Below, in pieces: positions 56,021 through 64,000 of a DNA stretch of 64,000 nt (the first letter of the stretch is position 1; every line of letters begins with the position of its first letter). Under the pieces are notes generated by a model, which worked only from the letters and a program-made list of their open reading frames with translations, was not told the DNA's origin and ran no database searches. Both the position numbers and the translations under genes were made by a program. The stretch comes from an uncultured Alphaproteobacteria bacterium (GTDB taxonomy: Bacteria; Pseudomonadota; Alphaproteobacteria; Caulobacterales; Caulobacteraceae). The stretch covers positions 62,001-126,000 of the forward strand of contig CAIJOB010000032.1 in assembly GCA_903822175.1 (NCBI GenBank). The letters run 5' to 3'.

Positions 56021-57190
56021 CTAGGCGAGCTTCTTATCCGCCGCCGCCAGCGCCGCCTTGGCGTCCGCCGCGAACCCCTGCGCCGCCAGAGCCTCGCACA
56101 GCGCGGTCAGGCAGAGGCGCACATGCCAGGGCGTCGCTGAGGCGCCCATCAGGCCGATGCGCCAGACCTTGCCCTTGAGCGCGCCGATCCCCGCGCCGAT
56201 CTCCAGGTCCCAGGCTTTCAGCACATGGGCCCGCACCGCCGCCTCGTCGACGCCGTCCGGCACGATCACGGTGTTCAGCTGCGGCAGACGGTCCCTGGCG
56301 GCCACCAGCATGGAAAGCCCCGCCGCCTCGATCCCCGCCACCAAGGCCTCGTGGGCCTGGGCGTGACGAACGATGGCCGCCTGCTGGCCCTCCTCGAAGA
56401 TCGCCACCAGCGCTTCGTGCAGGCCGTAGAGCGCGTTGATCGGGGCAGTGTGATGGTAGGTCCGGCCGCCCTCACCGCCCCAGTAGGACATCAAGAGGTT
56501 GAAATCCAAGAGCCAGTTGCGGACCTTCTCCTTGCGCCCGGAGATGGCTGCCTGCGCCCTCTTGGACAGAGCAATCGGCGACAATCCCGGCGGCGCCGAG
56601 AGGCACTTCTGGGTGCCCGAATAGACCACGTCGGCGTCCCAGCCGGCCACGTCCACGACGATGCCGCCCAGCGATGTCACGCAGTCCACCACCGACAGCG
56701 CCCCATGCTTGCGCGCGATGGCGCAGAGGCTGGCCGCATCGCTGCGCGCGCCGGTCGAGGTCTCGGCATGCACAAAGGCGAACACCTTGGTCGGCGCCTC
56801 GGCAATCGCCGCTTCGCACCGCGCCACGTCCACAGCCAGGCCCCAGTCGTGGTCGACGGTCACCACCGTCGCGCCGGCGCGCCCGGCCATGTCGGCCATC
56901 CGTCCGCCGAACGCGCCGTTGACCGCGACCACGCAGCGGTCGCCGGGCTCCAAGAGGTTCATCAGCGCCGCTTCCATGCCCGCCGTCCCCGGCGCCGGCA
57001 GGGGCACGCAAGCGTGGTCCGGAGCGTTGAACAGCCGCTGCAGCGCCGCCTTGATCTCCTCCATCAGGTCCTGGAACGCCGGGTCCAGGTGGCCGATGGT
57101 CGGCCGCGCCAGCGCGCTCAGCACCCGCGGGCTCACGTCGGAGGGGCCCGGCCCCATCAGAATGCGCCGGGGCGGCTGGAAGCTCTGCAT
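56021..57190 (-). CDS. Alanine-glyoxylate/serine-pyruvate aminotransferase family protein
   Basis: 389-residue class V PLP aminotransferase. N-terminal LMGPGPSDVSPRVLSALARPTIGHLDPAF is the AGT hallmark; APGTAGMEAALMNLLEPGD near 66-84 binds the cofactor phosphate; PLP Lys is in VVYSGTQKCLSAPPGLSP near 195; TYHHTAPINALYGLHEAL near 245. Converts glyoxylate or hydroxypyruvate using Ala or Ser, or related amino acids. Lies in the kynA direction, 15 bp after the phosphatase. Confidence 0.94.
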   Translation of the reverse strand: MQSFQPPRRILMGPGPSDVSPRVLSALARPTIGHLDPAFQDLMEEIKAALQRLFNAPDHACVPLPAPGTAGMEAALMNLLEPGDRCVVAVNGAFGGRMADMAGRAGATVVTVDHDWGLAVDVARCEAAIAEAPTKVFAFVHAETSTGARSDAASLCAIARKHGALSVVDCVTSLGGIVVDVAGWDADVVYSGTQKCLSAPPGLSPIALSKRAQAAISGRKEKVRNWLLDFNLLMSYWGGEGGRTYHHTAPINALYGLHEALVAIFEEGQQAAIVRHAQAHEALVAGIEAAGLSMLVAARDRLPQLNTVIVPDGVDEAAVRAHVLKAWDLEIGAGIGALKGKVWRIGLMGASATPWHVRLCLTALCEALAAQGFAADAKAALAAADKKLA

Positions 57191-57205
57191 TTTAAGTCCT
57201 GAAGG

Positions 57206-57982
57206 TTAGGCGAGGAGCCGGGCTTGTAGCCGCTCGCGCAGGCTCCCGTCGACGCCCAAGACGTCGGTCAGATAGCCGTCGGTCGAACCGTGCGCCGCCG
57301 CGATCACCGAAAACGCCATCTCCAGGTAGTCGGTGTTGACCGAGACCGCGACCCGCAGCGCCTCGCGCGACGGCGTCAGCCCCACCTGCTTCTCGATCCA
57401 CGGCCCGAGGAAATCCATCTTCCGCGCCAGCCGGCTCTCGTCGTTGGTCAGCAGGTAGTCGGCGACGATGTCCTCATGGCTGACGCCGGCGATATGGTGG
57501 GTCAGCGCGCAGATCAGGCCGGTGCGGTCCTTGCCCGCCGCGCAGTGCACCACCACCGGGCTCACACCGTCGGCTAGCGCCTGGAAATAGCGGCGGAACA
57601 GATCGACGTGCCGCGGCTCGAACGGCGCGCGCCGGTAGTAGTTCAGGCTGTCGTCATAGAACCACTGGGCCGTCACCTCCGGCAGATCCTTCATAACCAC
57701 CGCCCAGTCGGCGTGGGGCGAAGCGATGTCGTTCTCGATCACTGCGCCCGCATATCCCGGCCAGCGCCGCGAGGGCTCGCGCGTCCGTTCGTCCGTACGC
57801 CGCAGGTCGACGATTGCCGCGATCCCCAGCGCCTTCATCTGCTCCAGGTCGCTGTCGCTGGCGTAGGCGTGATTGGCCGAGCGGTAGAGCAGGCCCCGCT
57901 TCAGCGGCCGCCCGTGGGCGGTGTCATAGCCCCCGAAATCGCGGAAGTTCTCGATGCCGTCGAAGTCGATGTGCCGGGTCAT
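57206..57982 (-). CDS. Tyrosine-protein phosphatase (PTP/DSP-like, Y_phosphatase3)
   Basis: 258 residues. Signature loop HCAAGKDRTGL near residues 146-156 (nucleophile Cys, Arg). N-terminal NFRDFGGYDTAHGRPLKRGLLYRSANHA is the Y_phosphatase3 hallmark seen in MptpB-like phosphatases; general acid region IVDLRRTDERT. These act on phosphotyrosine, phospholipid or related targets. No signal peptide. The frame continues to 58174 but MTRHIDF at 57982 is the family start. Between kynA and the aminotransferase. Confidence 0.92.
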   Translation of the reverse strand: MTRHIDFDGIENFRDFGGYDTAHGRPLKRGLLYRSANHAYASDSDLEQMKALGIAAIVDLRRTDERTREPSRRWPGYAGAVIENDIASPHADWAVVMKDLPEVTAQWFYDDSLNYYRRAPFEPRHVDLFRRYFQALADGVSPVVVHCAAGKDRTGLICALTHHIAGVSHEDIVADYLLTNDESRLARKMDFLGPWIEKQVGLTPSREALRVAVSVNTDYLEMAFSVIAAAHGSTDGYLTDVLGVDGSLRERLQARLLA

Positions 57983-58029
57983 GGCGCGAGGCTGTAGCGA
58001 GAGTCGAAGACCTGCGGAATGGCGGGTGG

Positions 58030-58809
58030 CTACATCGCCGTGCGCAGGGTCAGGAGCTCCGGGAACAGCTTCCGGTCGAGCGCCTTGATCAGGTACGACA
58101 CCCCCTCCGAGCCGCCGGTGCCGCGCTTGAAGCCGATGATCCGCTCCACCGTCTTCATGTGGGTGAACCGCCACTGCTGCAGCCGGTATTCCAGGTCGAC
58201 CAGCTTCTCACCGAGCTCATAGAGGTCCCAATATTCGCCGGTGTTGCGGTAGACCCTGAGCCAAGCTGCCTCGACGTCGGCGCTGGCCTCGTAGGGCTCG
58301 CCCCAGTCGCGGTCCAGCCGGTCGGCGGGCACGTCGAACCCACGCCGCGCCAGCAGCCGCAGCGCCTCGTCGTAGAGACTGGGCGCGGCCAGGATCGCCG
58401 CCAGCTCGTCACGCCGCGCTGTGCCCGCTTCGTGGACCTCCAGCATGCGGCGGTCCTTGGCGCCAAGGAGAAACTCCAGCTGCCGATACTGGAACGACTG
58501 GAACCCTGAACTCGCCCCCAGCGCCTCGCGGAAATTGGCGTAGTCGAAGGGGGTCATGGTCGCCAGGATTTCCCAGGCCTGGATCATGTGCGCCTGGATG
58601 CGCGCCACCCGCGAGAGCGTCTTGAATGCGCCCTGCAGGTCGTCGGCGGCGATGTCGGCCGCGGCGCTCCTGATCTCGTGCACAGACAGCTTCAGCCACA
58701 GCTCGGTGGCCTGGTGGATGACGATGAACAGCAGCTCGTCGTGCTCGCCCGTCTTGGTCGTCTGGGCGCTGAGCAGGGTGTCCAGTTGCAGATAGTCGCC
58801 GTAGTCCAT
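58030..58809 (-). CDS. kynA: Tryptophan 2,3-dioxygenase
   Basis: 259-residue heme enzyme opening the indole ring of tryptophan to N-formylkynurenine, first step of the kynurenine route. N-terminal DYGDYLQLDTLLSAQ, HDELLFIVIHQATELWLKL near 22-40 with the active-site His, axial heme His in QWRFTHMKTVERIIG near 210, and GTGGSEGVSYL near 230. Normal bacterial length. Start MDYGDYL at 58809. No kynB or kynU seen in the window. Confidence 0.96.
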   Translation of the reverse strand: MDYGDYLQLDTLLSAQTTKTGEHDELLFIVIHQATELWLKLSVHEIRSAAADIAADDLQGAFKTLSRVARIQAHMIQAWEILATMTPFDYANFREALGASSGFQSFQYRQLEFLLGAKDRRMLEVHEAGTARRDELAAILAAPSLYDEALRLLARRGFDVPADRLDRDWGEPYEASADVEAAWLRVYRNTGEYWDLYELGEKLVDLEYRLQQWRFTHMKTVERIIGFKRGTGGSEGVSYLIKALDRKLFPELLTLRTAM

Positions 58810-58858
58810 GGCTCTGGCCCTTAGGCCTTCGTCGCCCGGAAGGCCAGATGCGCGCCCG

Positions 58859-61120
58859 CTAGCCCGGCCCCGGTCCGGCGCCATAGTCGAAGTCGGCCGG
58901 GGGCTTCGGCTTCGAGGTCCCGCCACCGAACCGGTAGTCGAGGCGCAGCTGGACCTGGCGCGACACCGGGCGGTCGCGCAGATGCTCCACCAGGATCGGC
59001 GTCTCCAGGTCGCGGCGATAGCGGTTGGTGCCGGCCAGGTCCTGGCCCGTGAGAGTGAGGCTCGTCCGCTCGTTGATGGTGTGCCGCCAGCCGGCGTTCA
59101 GCACGAAATAGGGCGCCTGGACGCCCTGGGCCTGCAGGCGCGCGCCGCCGGCCTGGGCGTTCAGCTGCAGCATGTCATCCTTGTCGGCCTGCCAATTCAG
59201 GTTGGCCCGGCTGCTGGCGCTGTAGAGCGAACGCTTGCCCAGGCCCGATTGCAGGGGCCCGGAATCGATCTGGTTCCAGTAGGGGCTGAGGCTCAGATTG
59301 TAGCTGATCGCCGGCGTGACCTTGCCGTTGGTCGTCAGGTCCACACCCGCCGCCTGGCCCTACCCCAGGTTGCCGAAGCTGTAGAGGAAGCTGCCGTTGC
59401 CGATATCGGTGATCACCTGGGCCGCGTCATCCTTGGTCCGCCGATAATAGAGGGTCGCCGAATAGCTCTGCCCGCCCGCGTGCTGCTCGTAGCCCAGCTC
59501 GAACGAACGGGTCTCCTTCGGCTTCAGGTCCGCATTGCCCCTCTGGAAATCCTGCGGCCCGTCGACCACCAGCAGGGGGTTGAGCAGCATGCTCGGCGGC
59601 CGCTGGACGCGCACGCTGTAGCTGGCGGAAAGCTTCTGATCGTCGTCCAGCTTGTAGCCCAGGTGCAGGGTCGGGTAGGCGCGTTCGTAGTCCTGGCTGG
59701 GCCGCGCGCCCGAGGTGAGCTGGTTGAGGTCGAAGCGAACGTCCTCGAGCCTTAAGCCCCCCTGCACATCGAGGTCGCCGAAGGCGTGCTGGTAGGTGGC
59801 GTAGATCGCCTGGACGGTCTGCTTGAACAGGTAGTGGTTATCGAGGTTCGGCTGGTCGACCAGGCTGGTCTCGGTCGGTCCCTCAAAGATCGCGAAGGGA
59901 TAGTCGTTGTCCTCGTGGCGGACCTCGTAACCGGCCTTCAGGCTGCCGCCCGCCAGCGGCCGGGCGTAGGCCACCCGCAGTTCGCTGTGATGGACGTTGC
60001 CATCGTTGCGGAACAGCTCCAGCGGCGCGGTCTTGCCCACCGGCAGGGTGTAGGTGGTGGTGTCCAGGAAATGGTCGCGGTCGATGGTGGCGTTGTAGAC
60101 GGCGTCGATGCTCAGGGTCTCGTTCTCGGCGAACGTATGCTTCCAGCCGGCCGAGCCGCTGTTGCCTGTCTCCAGGAACCGGCGGTGGCCGTGGAAGTCG
60201 AAGATGGTCGTCGGCTGCCCGGTCGGCCCAAAGTCCGTGTAGGCGTCGTTAGGGTGCCCGTAGAACAGGAGCTGGGTGAAGCTGTATTCCCCGGTGAAGG
60301 TGTCCTTGTCGTTGGGTGTCAGCGAGGCGGTGATCCGCGCCGTGGGCCCGCGCTGCAGGTTGCGCCCCAGCCCCTGGTCGATCGTGTTCAGGAACTGGTT
60401 GGTGGTCGGGTCCAGCCCGCCACGCTCGTCGATCGCGTGGTCCTTGTTGCGCTGGTAGTTGCCGCTGAAGGCCGCCGTCAGCGACAGCATCTTGCTGTTG
60501 TAGCCGAGGTTCAAGCCCCCGCGCTTCAAGCCCCCGGTCGAGGCCGTGGCATAGGCCGAGCCGGTCCAGCCGCCACCCCGGCTCTTCTTGGTGATCAGGT
60601 TGATGACCCCGCCACTGCCCTCAGGCGTGAGCGCGGCCGAGGGATTGGTCATCACCTCCACCCGCTCGATCTGGTCGGCGGGCAGGTTCTGCAAAGCCGC
60701 GGCGCGGTCCGCGCCTTCGAAGGCCGGCGAGGGCTTGCCGTCCACCAGGATGGTGACGTTGCCGTCGCCACGCACCGACAGGTTCCCCTGCAGGTCCACC
60801 TCGACGGCGGGCACGTTGCGCAACGCATCCGCGATCGAACCGGTCTGAGCCTGCAGATCTTTGCTGAGCGTGTAGCTCTTGGTGTCGATGGTGCTCTTCT
60901 CGTCCGGGACCAGGCCGGTGACGGTGATGGTTTCGACGGTCTTCACCGCCGGCGCGACGGCCTTGGGCGGGGCCGCGGGTTTGGCAGGCGTGGTTGCGGC
61001 CAGCGCCTTGGCCGGATCGGCGGCGGCCGGCTGGGCCGGCGCCGCCTGCGTCTGCGCCATCGCCGCGCCGGGCAGGACGACGAGCATCGCGCCCGCGAGG
61101 CAGAAACGCCGATACGCCAT
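58859..61120 (-). pseudogene. TonB-dependent receptor (outer-membrane beta-barrel family) interrupted by an amber codon
   Basis: Open from ATG 61120 to a TAG at 59362-59360 (586 residues), then the same frame continues without a break to a TAG at 58861-58859 (753 residues in all). Signal peptide ends GAAMAQ; Pro/Ala-rich linker; TonB-box-like ETITVTGLVPD; plug with SVRGDGNVTILVDGKPSPA and GVINLITKKSRGGG; barrel of the OMP_b-brl_3 type. Residues after the stop (GQAAGVDLTTNGK) complete a barrel strand, and TAG differs from CAG (Gln) by one base. Nonsense mutation, error, or readthrough. Confidence 0.85.
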
Positions 61121-61238
61121 CGATCTCCCCAGAATCCCGCGGCTTGAGAGCCAACCCAGCCATGACGGGACTAGCCTGAGGTCTACGGCCCTTAAGCTGC
61201 TGTCAAATTAACGGTTTTTAACGCCGCGAAGGTCCGAC

Positions 61239-62693
61239 CTAGCGGAACGGCGGCTCGTCGAAGCTGCGCAGCTTGCGCGAGTGCAGGCGGGGGCCTTCCT
61301 GGCGCAGCAGGTCGATGGTCTGGATGCCGATCTTCAGGTGCTGGCCGATGGCGCGGTCGTAGAAGGCGTTGGCCTGGCCGGGCAGCTTGATCTCGCCGTG
61401 CAACGGCTTGTCCGACACGCAGAGCAGCGTCCCGTAGGGCACCCGGAAGCGGTAGCCCTGGGTGGCGATGGTCGCCGACTCCATGTCGATGGCCACAGCT
61501 CGGCTCTGGTTGAAGCGCAGCGCGCTCGACGAATAGCGGAGCTCCCAATTGCGGTCGTCGGTGGTGACCACCGTGCCGGTCCGCAGGCGGCGCTTCAGCA
61601 CCTCGCCGGTCTCGCCGGTGACGATCTCGGCGGCGCGGTTCAGCGCTACCTGCACCTCGGCGATCGGCGGGATCGGGATCTCGGTCGGCAGGATGTCGTC
61701 CAGCACGTGGTCGTCGCGCAGATAGGCATGCGCCAGCACGTAGTCGCCGATGGTCTGGCTGCCGCGCAGGCCCCCGCAGTGGCCGATCATCAGCCAGGCC
61801 TGGGGCCGCAACACCGCCAGGTGGTCGCAGATGGTCTTGGCGTTGGAGGGGCCGACGCCGATGTTGACCAGCGTGATACCCGCGCCGTCCTTGGCGATCA
61901 GGTGATAGGCCGGCATCTGATGCTTGCGCCAGGGCGCGGCCTGCACCACGGCTTCCGGATCCTTGGTCGTCGCGTCGACCAGCACATTGCCGGCCGCCGA
62001 CAGCGCCGTGTACGGACTCTCCGGATCCGCAATCTGCTCGCAGCCCCAGCGGACGAACTCGTCGACGTAGCGGATGTAGTTGGTGAACAGGATGTACTGC
62101 TGCACATCGGTCGCCGGCGTGCCGGTGTAGTGCGCCAGCCTGGCCAGCGAGAAGTCGGTCCGCAGGCCGTCGAACAGCGCCATGGGCCTGGGCTCGTCGA
62201 CGTCATAGCTCCATTCGCCGTCGACGATCTCGTCGCCGATGAAGGCCAGCTCCGTGGTCGGGAAGTGCCGCGCGATCTCGGCTGAGCCGATGTCGGCCAG
62301 GGCCGTGTCGGCCTGTCCGTCCAGCACATAGGGGAACGGCATCTCCTGGGTGGAGCGGCCGACCTCGATCTCCACCTTGAAGTCCTGCATCAGCAGGGTG
62401 AGCTGCTCGATCAGATAGCCGCGGAACAGGGCCGGCTTGGTGATGGTGATCGCGTAGTGGCCAGGCGCGCCGATGCGCGCGTAGGCTCGGCTGATCCGCG
62501 GGAAGGGCTCGCCGGAGGGCCAGTAGAGCCGAAGCTCCGGATAGACGAACGCTCCGGCCGCGCGCACCGCCGGATCCGGCGGCGGTCCTCCGGCCAGGAA
62601 GCTCTTCAGCGCGCCCCTCAGGGCCTCAACCGTCTTGCGGTATTCGTCTTCCAGCCGGTCAACGATGCCGGCCGCGTCTGTCTTCGATGTCAT
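61239..62693 (-). CDS. amn: AMP nucleosidase
   Basis: 484-residue enzyme cleaving AMP to adenine and ribose 5-phosphate. N-terminal regulatory domain (FVYPELRLYWPSGEPFPRISRAYARIGAPGHYAIT), then the nucleoside-phosphorylase-like catalytic domain with TLVNIGVGPSNAKTI near 273-287, MIGHCGGLRGSQTIGDYVLA near 300 and the C-terminal VAIDMESATIATQGYRF near 407, holding the active-site Glu. Length matches the E. coli type. Single gene, convergent with nothing; 118 bp separate its stop from the receptor start. Confidence 0.96.
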   Translation of the reverse strand: MTSKTDAAGIVDRLEDEYRKTVEALRGALKSFLAGGPPPDPAVRAAGAFVYPELRLYWPSGEPFPRISRAYARIGAPGHYAITITKPALFRGYLIEQLTLLMQDFKVEIEVGRSTQEMPFPYVLDGQADTALADIGSAEIARHFPTTELAFIGDEIVDGEWSYDVDEPRPMALFDGLRTDFSLARLAHYTGTPATDVQQYILFTNYIRYVDEFVRWGCEQIADPESPYTALSAAGNVLVDATTKDPEAVVQAAPWRKHQMPAYHLIAKDGAGITLVNIGVGPSNAKTICDHLAVLRPQAWLMIGHCGGLRGSQTIGDYVLAHAYLRDDHVLDDILPTEIPIPPIAEVQVALNRAAEIVTGETGEVLKRRLRTGTVVTTDDRNWELRYSSSALRFNQSRAVAIDMESATIATQGYRFRVPYGTLLCVSDKPLHGEIKLPGQANAFYDRAIGQHLKIGIQTIDLLRQEGPRLHSRKLRSFDEPPFR

Positions 62694-62901
62694 CGCCCTA
62701 TTATAGGCGCCGCAGGCCCAGCTTGGCGAGCCGCCCGGGTTTCCGGCCTTTGAACCTCCGCAGCCGCTGGCGCCACTAAAGGGGGCGGTCGCTCGCCTCC
62801 AGGGCAGCGTGGCGGCGCCGCGAGCATCTCAATCCGGCCGGGATGGACGCGCGCACGCTTCCCAGCGACAAAGGCCGGCGCGTAGCGAGCCTGGGGCCTC
62901 A

Positions 62902-64000
62902 ATGAACCGTCTTTTCTCGATCCTCATCGTCTCGGCCATGCTGTTGGGCGTGGCTGTCGGCTGGGGGGTCCACGAATACGCCAGCCCCGCCAGCGCCAAG
63001 GCGGTGGCCACCAACCTGTCCATCGTCACCGACGTCTTCCTGCGCCTGATCAAGATGATCATCGCGCCCCTGGTCTTCTCCACCCTGGTCGCCGGCATCG
63101 CCAAGATGGAGAACGCCGCGACCATCGGGCGGGTGGGCGCCAAGACGCTGGGCTGGTTCATCTCCGCCTCTCTGGTCTCGCTGACCATCGGCCTGATCAT
63201 GGTCCACCTGATCCAGCCGGGCGCGGGCATGCACCTGGTCGCCGATCCGGTGGCGCCGGGCGCGGCGGTCGACATGACCAAGTTCAACCTCAAGGATTTC
63301 GTCAGCCACATCTTCCCCAAGTCCATCGTCGAGGCGATGGCCAACAACGAGATCCTGCAGATCGTCATCTTCTCGGTGTTCTTCGGCACCGCCGTGGCCG
63401 CCATTGAGGACCGCGCGCCGGCCGTGGTCGCGCTCGTCGAGCAGGTCTCGGCGATCATGCTGAAGGTCACCGGCTACGTGATGAAGACCGCGCCCCTGGC
63501 GATCTTCGCCGCGCTCGCCGCCACGGTCTCCACCCAGGGCATCGGGGTCCTGGTCACCTACGCCAAGTTCGTCGGCGGCTTCTACGTTTCCATGCTGCTG
63601 CTCTGGGCGCTGCTGATCGCTGTTTTGGTGGCGATCGTCGGCCCGCGCGCATTGAAGCTGGTCGCTGCGATCCGCGAGCCAGCCCTGCTGGCCTTCTCCA
63701 CCGCCTCGTCGGAGGCCGCCTATCCCGGAACACTGGAGGCGCTGCAGACCTGGGGCGTCTCGCGCCGGGTGGCGAGTTTCGTGCTGCCGCTGGGCTACTC
63801 GTTCAACCTCGACGGCACGATGATGTACTGCACCTTCGCGACTCTGTTCGTCGCCCAGGCCTACGGCGTCCACCTGACGCTCAGCCAGCAGATCACCATG
63901 CTGCTGCTCTTGATGGTCACCTCCAAGGGCGTGGCCGGCGTGCCGCGCGCCTCGCTGGTGGTGATCTCGGCCACCCTCACCTACTTCCACCTGCCGGAAG
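62902..64000 (+). CDS. Dicarboxylate/amino acid:cation symporter (DAACS family), partial
   Basis: Open frame from ATG 62902 to the right edge (366 codons, C-terminus missing). Multiple hydrophobic helices; FLRLIKMIIAPLVFSTLVAGIAKM near residues 49-68 is the DAACS (GltP/DctA) signature, and AFSTASSEAAYPGTLEAL near 270 is the HP1 serine-rich hairpin; LGYSFNLDGTMMYCTFATLF near 295 follows. Takes up C4-dicarboxylates or glutamate/aspartate with H+ or Na+. Divergent from amn. Confidence 0.94.
   Translation, partial: MNRLFSILIVSAMLLGVAVGWGVHEYASPASAKAVATNLSIVTDVFLRLIKMIIAPLVFSTLVAGIAKMENAATIGRVGAKTLGWFISASLVSLTIGLIMVHLIQPGAGMHLVADPVAPGAAVDMTKFNLKDFVSHIFPKSIVEAMANNEILQIVIFSVFFGTAVAAIEDRAPAVVALVEQVSAIMLKVTGYVMKTAPLAIFAALAATVSTQGIGVLVTYAKFVGGFYVSMLLLWALLIAVLVAIVGPRALKLVAAIREPALLAFSTASSEAAYPGTLEALQTWGVSRRVASFVLPLGYSFNLDGTMMYCTFATLFVAQAYGVHLTLSQQITMLLLLMVTSKGVAGVPRASLVVISATLTYFHLPE

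Noticed and set aside
58859..59344. Separate 161-residue protein after the broken TonB receptor
   Set aside because: It is in the same frame as the receptor and completes its barrel; an internal GTG is not an independent start.
61208..61221. TTAA-N6-TTAA upstream of the broken TonB receptor as a CtrA box
   Set aside because: Spacing is 6 rather than 7 bp, so it does not meet the consensus; left as a chance or weak site.

Overview
This is a very GC-rich stretch (only a few short AT-rich islands, near 43.5 kb and 53.2 kb) of an alphaproteobacterial chromosome. Gene content and order (rpmH-rnpA-yidC-engB followed by argB, dapD, dapE; truA-fmt, def, rmuC, recR-ybaB-dnaX with the SRP RNA gene; pheA-kdsB-cytochrome c), a consensus CtrA box, a Flp pilin with a CtrA-like site upstream, and the many TonB receptors and secreted peptidases all point to Caulobacterales. 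Phenylobacterium or a close relative is my best guess; this is inferred from gene content, not from any search.

Layout. 0-10.3 kb: a multidrug efflux operon (adaptor cut by the window edge, NodT-like outer membrane factor) divergent from a TetR regulator; a secreted M28 peptidase and a DUF72 protein; then a lipid/xenobiotic block (dienoyl-CoA-reductase-like SDR, methyltransferase, second TetR with a palindromic operator, HSL-type esterase, quinone-oxidoreductase-like enzyme, small conserved protein). 10.5-25.2 kb: a PEPxxWA-CTERM surface protein, then ribosomal protein L34, RNase P protein, YidC and EngB, an acyl-CoA dehydrogenase, a secreted amidohydrolase, a stand-alone BLUF photoreceptor, and the arginine/lysine biosynthesis genes argB, dapD and dapE, followed by truA-fmt and a small lipoprotein behind a perfect CtrA box. 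25.3-32.4 kb: def, rmuC, then dnaX-cupin-ybaB-recR, a DUF805 protein, the SRP RNA gene, and small conserved proteins. 32.5-43.4 kb: a run of exported proteins (unknown conserved family, signal-peptide methyltransferase, M20 peptidase), a LysR/isochorismatase divergent pair with a clear operator, a secreted M13 peptidase, a frameshifted MarR-like gene, and a large TonB-dependent receptor. 43.7-52.2 kb: SDR, YghU-type glutathione enzyme, nudC, pheA, kdsB, membrane cytochrome c, polysaccharide deacetylase, NlpC/P60 hydrolase and leucyl aminopeptidase. 52.2-54.4 kb: a small pilus locus (prepilin peptidase, Flp pilin with terminator, and two divergent TadE/TadG-like pseudopilins). 54.5-64 kb: MFS transporter, aminotransferase, tyrosine phosphatase and tryptophan 2,3-dioxygenase in one direction, a TonB receptor broken by one in-frame amber codon, AMP nucleosidase, and a DAACS-type dicarboxylate/amino-acid symporter that runs off the right edge.

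Most of the window is ordinary chromosome with housekeeping genes. I see no CRISPR array, prophage, insertion sequence, tRNA gene or defence island. The points most worth a second look are: a CtrA-controlled small lipoprotein, three related copies of a double-hairpin intergenic repeat, a 15-bp perfect hairpin beside the SRP RNA gene, a predicted exported SAM-methyltransferase-like protein next to an uncharacterised exported family, a cupin with a signal peptide inserted between dnaX and ybaB, two disrupted genes (MarR-like frameshift; TonB receptor amber codon), and several palindromic operators tied to adjacent regulators.
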